Origin: an uncultured Muribaculaceae bacterium
Lineage (GTDB): Bacteria; Bacteroidota; Bacteroidia; Bacteroidales; Muribaculaceae
DNA length: 64,000 nt
NCBI GenBank assembly: GCA_910583675.1
Contig: CAJTYH010000008.1
Coordinates: 8,915-72,914 of the forward strand
Direction of reading: 5' to 3'
The position numbers and the translations under genes were made by a program. Below are positions 1-6,543 of the stretch, in pieces (positions within the stretch are counted from its first letter, which is position 1; each line of letters begins with the position of its first letter). The notes beneath the pieces are model-generated. The model did not search any database, was not told the origin of the DNA, and worked only from the letters and a program-made list of their open reading frames with translations.

Positions 1-668
1 GTTGCGAGGGCTTCCCGGTGGAAATGATCATACGCGGATACCTCACCGGCAGCGCATGGCGCGAATATGCCGCCGGAAACCGCGAGCTGTGCGGGGTAAG
101 GCTTCCCGACGGCATGCGTGAGAACGAACGGTTCCCGGAACCGATCATCACCCCGACCACAAAGGCCGCCGAGGGACATGACGAGAACATCTCGCGTGAG
201 GAGATCATCGCCCAGGGACTCGTCAGCGAAGAGGACTACAAACAGATGGAGGCTTATACCCGTGCGCTTTTCGCACGTGGCACCGCCATGGCCGCTGAAA
301 AGGGGCTGATCCTTGTGGACACGAAATATGAGTTCGGCAAGCGCGACGGCAAGGTGATTCTCATTGACGAGATCCACACCCCGGACTCGAGCCGTTACTT
401 CTATGCCGACGGCTACGAGGAGCGTTTTGAGAAGGGTGAGGCGCAACGTCAGCTTTCCAAGGAATTCGTGCGCCAGTGGCTTATAGACCATGGTTTCATG
501 GGCAAGGAGGGACAGCAGGTGCCCGAGATGACCGAGGAATTCTGCCGAGAGGTCTCGGAGCGCTATATCGAACTTTACGAGCATATCACAGGCCGCAAGT
601 TCGTGAAGGCTCCCGAGGAAAACCTTGAGGAACGCATCGCCGCCAACGTCCTCGAACAGCTTAAATAG
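1..668 (+). CDS. purC: SAICAR synthetase (phosphoribosylaminoimidazole-succinocarboxamide synthase), 5' truncated by the window edge
   Basis: The product joins CAIR and L-aspartate with ATP to give SAICAR in de novo purine synthesis, in the cytosol. The reading frame is open from base 3 and its first visible residues ([17 protein letters not shown]) are the conserved middle of the family, so the true start lies left of the window. The remainder carries the family motif around ITPTTKA, the aspartate-binding stretch LVDTKYEFG and the conserved [10 protein letters not shown] motif. The stop codon TAG at 666-668 is immediately followed by a modular repeat, and the AAATAG end matches how that repeat abuts other genes. 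Identification is secure; only the start is missing. Confidence 0.95.
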   Translation, partial: CEGFPVEMIIRGYLTGSAWREYAAGNRELCGVRLPDGMRENERFPEPIITPTTKAAEGHDENISREEIIAQGLVSEEDYKQMEAYTRALFARGTAMAAEKGLILVDTKYEFGKRDGKVILIDEIHTPDSSRYFYADGYEERFEKGEAQRQLSKEFVRQWLIDHGFMGKEGQQVPEMTEEFCREVSERYIELYEHITGRKFVKAPEENLEERIAANVLEQLK

Positions 669-892
669 AAGTAAGAAGTTAGAGCAGGAGAAGTCAAGCA
701 AGAATACAAGGGTTTTAGGAATGAGAAGTTAAGAAATTAAGAATTAAGAAAGGCGCTTGTGGTGATAACTCTGATTCCTCTGATCCCTCTAATGTCTCTA
801 ATGTCTCTAATGTCTCTAATGTCTCTAATGTCTCTAATGTCTCTGATATCTCTGATTCCTCTGATCCCCTAATTACTAATTCCTAATTATTC
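669..892 (+). repeat. Modular intergenic repeat, copy 1 (full A-B-C form, with a 9-bp minisatellite)
   Basis: Block A (669-768) is AG-rich, opens with GAAGTAAGAAGTTAGAGCA and closes with GGCGCTTGTGGTGATAA. Block B (769-867) is eleven 9-bp units: CTCTGATTC and CTCTGATCC, six identical CTCTAATGT units at 787-840, then CTCTGATAT, CTCTGATTC and CTCTGATCC. Block C (about 868-892) is AT-rich (CTAATTACTAATTCCTAATTA). The element fills the whole gap between the purC stop and the menG start. The same blocks recur at seven other gaps in this window. Confidence 0.9.
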
Positions 893-1630
893 TTGCTAGC
901 TCCTGAAGACATAAAGCCATATGATGCCGCCCGCTCCAAGACGGAGCAGGTGGAGGAGATGTTTGACTCCATCGCGCCGGCCTACGATTTCATGAACCGT
1001 GCTATGACCTTCGGCATAGACAAGCTATGGCGTGCCAGGGCTGTCAGGATGGTCGGAAAGACGTTGCCGAAGACGCTGCTTGACGTTGCTACCGGTACCG
1101 GGGATCTTGCCATAAAGATCGCACGCGAGATTCCGGGCGTGCATGTGACGGGCATTGACCTCTCCGAGCAGATGCTTGGCATAGGTCGGGCAAAGGTGTC
1201 CAAGTCCGGTCTCTCCTCCCGCATTGACATGCGCAAGGCCGACTGTCTGAGTCTTCCTTTCGGGGATGCCACCTTCGATTGTGTCACTGTGGCCTATGGT
1301 GTCCGCAATTTCGAGAATCTGGCAAAAGGCTACCGGGAGATGGCGCGTGTGCTCCGTCCAGATGGGATGCTTTGCGTAATAGAGCTGTCAGTACCGAAAG
1401 GGCGTCTGGTCAATCCTCTCTACAGGTTCTATTCCGGAGTGGTGATTCCGGCTGTGGGCAGGTTGATAAGCAGTGACACTTCGGCCTACTCATATCTCCC
1501 GGCCTCCATTGCGGCAATGCCGCAGGGCAAACGAATGCTTGAAATCATGGAGGAAGCGGGTCTTGGAAAAACCTCGCTCCTGCCATTGACTTTTGGCACA
1601 TGCACGATCTATACTGCCTATAAGGGGTGA
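893..1630 (+). CDS. menG: Demethylmenaquinone methyltransferase (UbiE/MenG family)
   Basis: A SAM-dependent methyltransferase that converts demethylmenaquinone to menaquinone, the last step of synthesis of the respiratory quinone of Bacteroidales. The 245-residue product has family length. It shows the early EQVEEMFDSIAPAYDFMN motif, the SAM-binding loop DVATGTGDLA near residue 63, and the YGVRNFEN and RVLRPDGM motifs. The only start that keeps the conserved N-terminus is TTG at 893; an in-frame stop lies at 884-886 and the first ATG falls inside the conserved domain. The TTG sits right after the AT-rich block of the repeat. No ubiquinone genes are seen, so the menaquinone role is preferred. 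Confidence 0.92.
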   Translation: MLAPEDIKPYDAARSKTEQVEEMFDSIAPAYDFMNRAMTFGIDKLWRARAVRMVGKTLPKTLLDVATGTGDLAIKIAREIPGVHVTGIDLSEQMLGIGRAKVSKSGLSSRIDMRKADCLSLPFGDATFDCVTVAYGVRNFENLAKGYREMARVLRPDGMLCVIELSVPKGRLVNPLYRFYSGVVIPAVGRLISSDTSAYSYLPASIAAMPQGKRMLEIMEEAGLGKTSLLPLTFGTCTIYTAYKG

Positions 1631-1642
1631 GACCGTCGTTGG

Positions 1643-1683
1643 TTTGTTGTATAGACAATGCAGCATTGTGGTAAAACAACAAA
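1643..1683. repeat. Nested inverted repeat downstream of menG
   Basis: An outer 8-bp pair (TTTGTTGT at 1643-1650 and ACAACAAA at 1676-1683) encloses a perfect 15-bp palindrome, ACAATGC-A-GCATTGT (1655-1669). It could form a stem structure after menG, but no T-run follows on either side, so a terminator role is uncertain. Confidence 0.6.
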
Positions 1684-1868
1684 TTCAAGGAGTATATCGG
1701 CTGGATTTAACATTTCATTCTGTCAGTTTTTCCAAATTTTGGATAAAACGGCCGGATTTATAGTGAAAAGATGTTAATAGGATGGCAGAATGCTTGTGTA
1801 TGTCGGGAGAAATGACTTCCTTTGCATGTGTGTTTTTCATAGTATTAGATTAAGATAAAGGTTTAAAG

Positions 1869-1901
1869 GAAAAAGGTCGTCGCGATGACGCCCTTTTTTT
1901 A
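1869..1901 (+). terminator. Terminator-like hairpin with T7 tail
   Basis: A short hairpin (GTCGT, loop CGCG, ATGAC) between A5 and T7 tracts at 1870-1900. It lies about 240 bp after menG and about 380 bp before nifJ. It may end menG readthrough or a short unannotated transcript starting near 1820-1830. Confidence 0.45.
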
Positions 1902-2149
1902 TTTGCGTATATGCCCGAAATTACGTTGTACAACGCGAAAAACAACACCAAAAACAACCGGAAATCCATTTCATTGTAATATGGCGTTCCTCTCATCTTG
2001 TTCATGCATTCCATGTGCTTTGGTGCCGTGTCGTGTGGTATGCTTGCAGGTTGTCTCACGAATGCGTAGGGGCATTGCGCACAAGGTTTCGCGCGTTTCG
2101 GGTTATAAGTTAATTACGGCAAAGATTACTAAAAAAGTGAACGGGGAAT

Positions 2150-2181
2150 GCGCTTTAACTCGAAAAAAATGAGTAACTTCG
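2150..2181 (+). promoter_or_regulatory. Probable nifJ promoter
   Basis: TAACTTCG at 2174-2181 matches the Bacteroidetes -7 element TAnnTTTG with one mismatch. A CTTTAA stretch about 16 bp upstream is only a weak -33 candidate. Transcription would start near 2188 and give a leader of about 90 nt. Confidence 0.4.
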
Positions 2182-2197
2182 CGCATTAGAAAGGATT

Positions 2198-2220
2198 GTG
2201 TCGGAATGCAGTTCCGATAC
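2198..2220 (+). other. Hairpin in the nifJ leader
   Basis: GTGTCGGAA (2198-2206) pairs with TTCCGATAC (2212-2220) over nine positions with one G-U pair and a 5-nt loop. It lies just after the predicted transcription start, so it may protect or regulate the transcript. Confidence 0.5.
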
Positions 2221-2280
2221 GGTCGGGTTGGTTTACGTTATGTTAAACTATAACAACACATAATACATGTAATTACAGTT

Positions 2281-5200
2281 ATGAGTAAAGAAAAAAAATT
2301 CCTGACGTGTGACGGTAATCAGGCTGCTGCCCATATCTCGTATATGTTCAGCGAAGTAGCCGCAATTTACCCCATCACTCCGTCATCCACGATGGCGGAA
2401 TACGTTGACGAATGGGCTGCTGCCGGCCGAAAGAACATCTTCGGTGAGACAGTGCTCGTGCAGGAGATGCAGTCTGAAGGCGGTGCCGCAGGTGCCGTTC
2501 ACGGCTCGCTTCAGGCAGGTGCCCTCACCACTACCTATACAGCTTCGCAGGGTCTGCTTCTGATGATCCCCAATATGTACAAGATCGCCGGTGAACAGCT
2601 TCCCTGCGTGTTCCACGTTTCGGCACGTACACTCGCTTCCCATGCGCTTAGCATCTTCGGTGACCATCAGGACGTTATGTCGGTGCGTCAGACCGGTTTC
2701 GCAATGCTTTGCGAAGGTTCGGTGCAGGAGGTGATGGATCTCGCCGGAGTGGCTCACCTCGCTACCATAAAGTCTTCGATACCTTTCGTCAACTTCTTCG
2801 ACGGATTCCGCACCTCGCATGAGATCCAGAAGATAGAGACCATGGAACAGGAGGATATCGCTCCTCTGCTTGACCGTGAGGCGCTTGCGCGTTTCCGTCA
2901 GCGCGGTCTAACTCCGCAGGCTCCCGTTTCGCGCGGCATGGCTGAGAACGGCGACGTTTTCTTCCAGCACCGCGAGGCTTGCAACACCGCCTACGATCGC
3001 GTGCCTGAGGTAGTGGAGGAATACATGAACAAGATTTCGGAAATAACCGGTCGCAAATACGGCTTGTTCAACTACTACGGCGCCGAGGATGCTGATCGCG
3101 TGATCATCGCCATGGGTTCGGTTACACAGGCCGCTCAGGAAGCCATCGACTCGCTCATAGCCAAGGGTGAGAAGGTCGGTCTGGTGTCGGTACACCTCTA
3201 CCGTCCCTTCTCGGCAAAGCACTTCCTCGCAGCGGTTCCCGCCACCGCCAAGCGCATCGCCGTGCTTGACCGCACGAAGGAGCCGGGAGCAAACGGCGAA
3301 CCTCTCTACCTTGACGTCAAGGAATGCTTCTATGGCAAGGAGAACGCCCCGCTTATCGTTGGCGGTCGCTACGGTCTCGCTTCAAAGGACACCACACCCG
3401 CACAGATCATCGGCGTGTTCGAGAACCTCGCTCTCCCCATGCCCAAGGATCACTTCACAGTGGGCATCGTGGACGACGTTACATTCACCTCGCTTCCCCT
3501 TCCCGAAGAGATCGCCCTTGGCGACAAGAGCACATACGAGGCCAAGTTCTACGGCCTCGGTGCCGACGGTACGGTTGGTGCCAACAAGAACTCCATCAAG
3601 ATCATCGGCGACAACACCAGCAAGTATTGCCAGGCCTACTTCGCATACGACTCGAAGAAATCGGGAGGCTTCACCTGCTCCCACCTCCGTTTCGGCGACG
3701 CGCCCATCCGTTCCACATATCTGGTAAACACCCCCAACTTCGTGGCTTGCCACGTACAGGCATACCTGCATATGTATGACGTGACCCGCGGTCTGCGCGA
3801 CAACGGCACATTCCTTCTCAATACCATCTGGGAAGGTGAGGAACTTGCCAAGAACCTCCCCGCAAAGGTCAAGAAATACTTCGCAGACCATAACATCACC
3901 GTATATTATATCAACGCCACCAAGATCGCACAGGAGATTGGGCTGGGCAACCGCACCAACACCATCCTCCAGAGCGCGTTCTTCCGCATCACCGAGGTGA
4001 TCCCCGTGGATCTCGCCGTAGAGCAGATGAAGAAGTTCATCGTCAAGAGCTATGGCAAGAAGGGTCAGGACATCGTAGACAAGAACTATGCTGCCGTAGA
4101 CCGTGGCGGCGAGTACAAGAAACTCGACATTGATCCCGCTTGGTCGCAGCTCGCAGTAGAGGCTCCAGCTCCCAACGACGATCCCGAGTTCATCAACAAG
4201 ATCGTGCGACCCATCAACGCACAGGACGGCGACCTCCTCAAGGTCAGCGATTTCGCCGACCGTCCCGACGGCACATGGGACAACGGTACCGCCGCTTACG
4301 AGAAGCGCGGCGTGGCAGCTTTCGTTCCCGAATGGATCGAAGAGAACTGTATCCAGTGCAACAAGTGCGCATATGTATGTCCTCACGCTTCCATCCGTCC
4401 GTTCCTTATTGACGAGAAGGAGATGCAGGCGGCTCCCTTCGGCGAGAACGACACCATCCCTGCCATCGGCAAGCAGTTCACCGGCATGCGCTTCATGCAG
4501 GCTGTGGACGTGCTCGACTGCCTCGGCTGCGGCAACTGCGTTGACGTATGCCCCGGCAAGAAGGGCGTGAAGGCTCTCGCGATGAAGCCCCTCGAGACAC
4601 AGCTTGAGGTGCAGAAGGATTGGGACTACTGCGTGAAGTCCGTGGCATCCAAGCAGGATCTCGTGGACATCACCGCCAATGTGAAGAACAGCCAGTTCGC
4701 CACACCGCTCTTTGAATTCTCCGGCGCTTGCTCCGGTTGCGGCGAGACACCTTACGTGAAACTCATCAGCCAGCTCTTCGGTGATCATGAGATGGTTGCC
4801 AACGCCACCGGTTGCTCCTCCATCTACTCCGGTTCCGTTCCCTCTACACCATACACCACCAATTTCCGTGGGCACGGCCCCGCATGGGCTAACTCCCTGT
4901 TCGAGGACTTCGCAGAGTTCGGTCTCGGTATGACGATCGCCAACGAGAAGATGCAGCTCCGTCTTGCCGACCTCATGCAGCGCGCCACCGAATGCGCTTC
5001 CTGCTCCGACGCGATAAAGGAACAGGCTCGCAAGTGGCTTGACAACCGCGACGACGCAAAGGCAACACGCGAAGTGTTCGAGACCCTTGTGCCCCTTTGC
5101 GAGGCTTGCGGTTGCGAGATCTGCAACGGCATCGTGGCTCTCAAGAACTTCATCGTGAAGCGTTCGCAGTGGATTATCGCCGGCGACGGCGCCGCATACG

Positions 5201-5850
5201 ACATCGGTTTCGGCGGTCTTGACCATGTACTCGCTTCCGGCAAGAACATCAACGTTCTCGTGCTTGACACCGAGGTTTATTCCAACACCGGCGGCCAGGC
5301 ATCGAAGGCAACCCCGATCGGCGCTATAGCCAAGTTCGCCGCTGCCGGCAAGCGCGTGCGCAAGAAAGATCTCGGCCTTATCGCCACCACCTACGGTTAC
5401 GTTTACGCTGCACAGGTGGCCATGGGAGCCGACAACGCGCAGACCCTCAAGGCTATCCGCGAGGCAGAGGCATACGATGGCCCATCCATCATCATAGCCT
5501 ATTCACCTTGTATCAACCACGGCCTCAAAGTGGGTATGGGTCACTCGCAGGATGAGGAAGCACGTGCAGTCGCTTGCGGATACTGGCAGCTCTGGCGTTA
5601 CAATCCCGCTCTCGAAAACGAAGGCAAGAACCCATTCTCGCTTGACAGCAAGGAACCCAACTGGGACGAGTTCGAAAACTTCCTCAAGGGCGAGGTGCGC
5701 TACGCTTCCGTAATGAAGCAGTATCCCGCCGAGGCAGCCGAGTTGTTCGCTGCAGCCAAGGCCAATGCCCGCTGGCGCTACAACAACTACCTCCGTCTGG
5801 CTCAGTCCCAGTGGGGCGTAGAACCCGGCGTTCCCGAAGTGAAGGAATAA
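2281..5850 (+). CDS. nifJ: Pyruvate:ferredoxin (flavodoxin) oxidoreductase, single-chain type
   Basis: Oxidatively decarboxylates pyruvate to acetyl-CoA and CO2 with reduction of ferredoxin or flavodoxin, the central pyruvate reaction in anaerobic Bacteroidales. The 1189-residue chain has the usual length of the fused homodimeric enzyme. The N-terminal part carries the pyruvate-binding YPITPSSTMAE motif. Two 4Fe-4S ferredoxin motifs follow (CIQCNKCAYVCPH near residue 695 and CLGCGNCVDVCP near 750). The C-terminal thiamine diphosphate domain has GDGAAYDIGFGGLDH and VYSNTGGQ, and Cys pairs (CSGCGE, CEACGCEIC) fit the proximal cluster. ATG at 2281 is followed at once by the conserved N-terminus. 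The gene stands alone between its own promoter and a strong terminator. Codon use is strongly C-ending, in keeping with high expression. Confidence 0.97.
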   Translation: MSKEKKFLTCDGNQAAAHISYMFSEVAAIYPITPSSTMAEYVDEWAAAGRKNIFGETVLVQEMQSEGGAAGAVHGSLQAGALTTTYTASQGLLLMIPNMYKIAGEQLPCVFHVSARTLASHALSIFGDHQDVMSVRQTGFAMLCEGSVQEVMDLAGVAHLATIKSSIPFVNFFDGFRTSHEIQKIETMEQEDIAPLLDREALARFRQRGLTPQAPVSRGMAENGDVFFQHREACNTAYDRVPEVVEEYMNKISEITGRKYGLFNYYGAEDADRVIIAMGSVTQAAQEAIDSLIAKGEKVGLVSVHLYRPFSAKHFLAAVPATAKRIAVLDRTKEPGANGEPLYLDVKECFYGKENAPLIVGGRYGLASKDTTPAQIIGVFENLALPMPKDHFTVGIVDDVTFTSLPLPEEIALGDKSTYEAKFYGLGADGTVGANKNSIKIIGDNTSKYCQAYFAYDSKKSGGFTCSHLRFGDAPIRSTYLVNTPNFVACHVQAYLHMYDVTRGLRDNGTFLLNTIWEGEELAKNLPAKVKKYFADHNITVYYINATKIAQEIGLGNRTNTILQSAFFRITEVIPVDLAVEQMKKFIVKSYGKKGQDIVDKNYAAVDRGGEYKKLDIDPAWSQLAVEAPAPNDDPEFINKIVRPINAQDGDLLKVSDFADRPDGTWDNGTAAYEKRGVAAFVPEWIEENCIQCNKCAYVCPHASIRPFLIDEKEMQAAPFGENDTIPAIGKQFTGMRFMQAVDVLDCLGCGNCVDVCPGKKGVKALAMKPLETQLEVQKDWDYCVKSVASKQDLVDITANVKNSQFATPLFEFSGACSGCGETPYVKLISQLFGDHEMVANATGCSSIYSGSVPSTPYTTNFRGHGPAWANSLFEDFAEFGLGMTIANEKMQLRLADLMQRATECASCSDAIKEQARKWLDNRDDAKATREVFETLVPLCEACGCEICNGIVALKNFIVKRSQWIIAGDGAAYDIGFGGLDHVLASGKNINVLVLDTEVYSNTGGQASKATPIGAIAKFAAAGKRVRKKDLGLIATTYGYVYAAQVAMGADNAQTLKAIREAEAYDGPSIIIAYSPCINHGLKVGMGHSQDEEARAVACGYWQLWRYNPALENEGKNPFSLDSKEPNWDEFENFLKGEVRYASVMKQYPAEAAELFAAAKANARWRYNNYLRLAQSQWGVEPGVPEVKE

Positions 5851-5869
5851 TCCCCGATACATATTAAGC

Positions 5870-5909
5870 AAAAAGGCGGTGTGTCAAAATTGACATATCG
5901 CCTTTTTTG
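5870..5909. terminator. Bidirectional terminator between nifJ and the lipoprotein gene
   Basis: A 13-bp stem (GGCGGTGTGTCAA with TTGACATATCGCC, two G-U pairs, AA loop) is flanked by A5 on the left and T6 on the right. It can stop both nifJ and the convergent lipoprotein gene. Confidence 0.9.
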
Positions 5910-5930
5910 TTTGTTATATTTGGTGAGGGT

Positions 5931-6350
5931 TTACTTTTTCGGGGTGGTGACGGTGTAGGTGACTTCGGTTATCTGGTCTTTGAGGATGGTGAAGTCCTTT
6001 GTGCCGTAGGAGACCAGATCGCTGCCGTCGGTCAGGGTATCATACATAACCTCCATGGTGAATTCTCCCACCGGAAGCCTCAGCGGGGTCGTGTTCATGC
6101 GGTCGTAGTCCATGCTGTAGAAAATCTTCGGGTCGGATTTTTCCCAGCATATGATCACGAAGTTGTTTATGTCAAGGCCGGAGGTCTCGTATTCCGACGG
6201 CCTCATGCCCCCGGTATTGCCTGACGAAAGTTTCAGTTTCACCATCAGTCCGCCATGGTCTGTTACTATAGGTGCCGGGTCATCCTCTTTGCAGCCGGTA
6301 AAGGCCAACAAGCATGCCAACGCCATGAAGGCGGTAATTATCTGTCTCAT
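5931..6350 (-). CDS. Small outer-surface lipoprotein, DUF4493-like
   Basis: A 139-residue protein with a lipoprotein signal: MRQIITAF, a hydrophobic core, then lipobox LAFTGC. The mature part has the pattern of DUF4493 proteins of Bacteroidetes, a beta-rich domain with a line of the type LDINNFVIICW, a conserved tyrosine stretch (FYSMDYD) and a closing LPVGEFTMEV. Such proteins are often cell-surface or fimbria-associated, but the function is unknown. I chose the ATG at 6350 rather than an upstream one at 6416 because it starts the signal peptide and a good promoter (-7 at 6383-6390) lies between the two. The gene is convergent with nifJ. Confidence 0.7.
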   Translation of the reverse strand: MRQIITAFMALACLLAFTGCKEDDPAPIVTDHGGLMVKLKLSSGNTGGMRPSEYETSGLDINNFVIICWEKSDPKIFYSMDYDRMNTTPLRLPVGEFTMEVMYDTLTDGSDLVSYGTKDFTILKDQITEVTYTVTTPKK

Positions 6351-6382
6351 CTTGTGTGTCGTTGATTTCGTTTCGTGTGCGG

Positions 6383-6413
6383 CAAATGTAGGTAAAAGAT
6401 CGGAGTTGTGCAA
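6383..6413 (-). promoter_or_regulatory. Promoter of the DUF4493-like lipoprotein gene
   Basis: On the minus strand TACATTTG (6383-6390) matches the -7 consensus TAnnTTTG. A near-match to the -33 element (TTGC) lies 19 bp upstream. The predicted leader is about 27 nt and supports the start at 6350. Confidence 0.6.
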
Positions 6414-6543
6414 CATGCCGTATGCACGGGAAGGCCGGGACTGGTGGAGGGTTGTTTCGCATTTTTCGCGTTTTTTCTTAGCGATTTGGAGAATCGGGGA
6501 GCCATCAGGGATAAAAATGCGGGGAAAGTGTTATATTTGTATC

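Larger units (their letters stand above)
1631..2280. other. 650-bp non-coding interval between menG and nifJ
   Basis: I see no convincing gene here. It holds a nested inverted repeat (1643-1683), an AT-rich stretch with imperfect symmetry around 1720-1760, a terminator-like hairpin (1869-1900), a probable nifJ promoter (2174-2181) and a leader hairpin (2198-2220). An open frame at 1885-2172 has low-complexity composition and overlaps the hairpin and promoter, so it is not called. Confidence 0.6.

Noticed and set aside
1885..2172. A 95-codon frame in the menG-nifJ gap
   Set aside because: No family resemblance, no promoter in front, and it overlaps a terminator-like hairpin and the nifJ promoter region.
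3382..5226. A 614-codon open frame on the minus strand inside nifJ
   Set aside because: It is antisense to a clearly identified gene, has no recognisable motif and is explained by the strong third-position codon bias of nifJ.
6532..6539. TATATTTG as promoter of the large secreted protein gene
   Set aside because: It ends only 4 bp before the start codon, so transcription would begin inside the gene; the -33 region also lacks TTTG.
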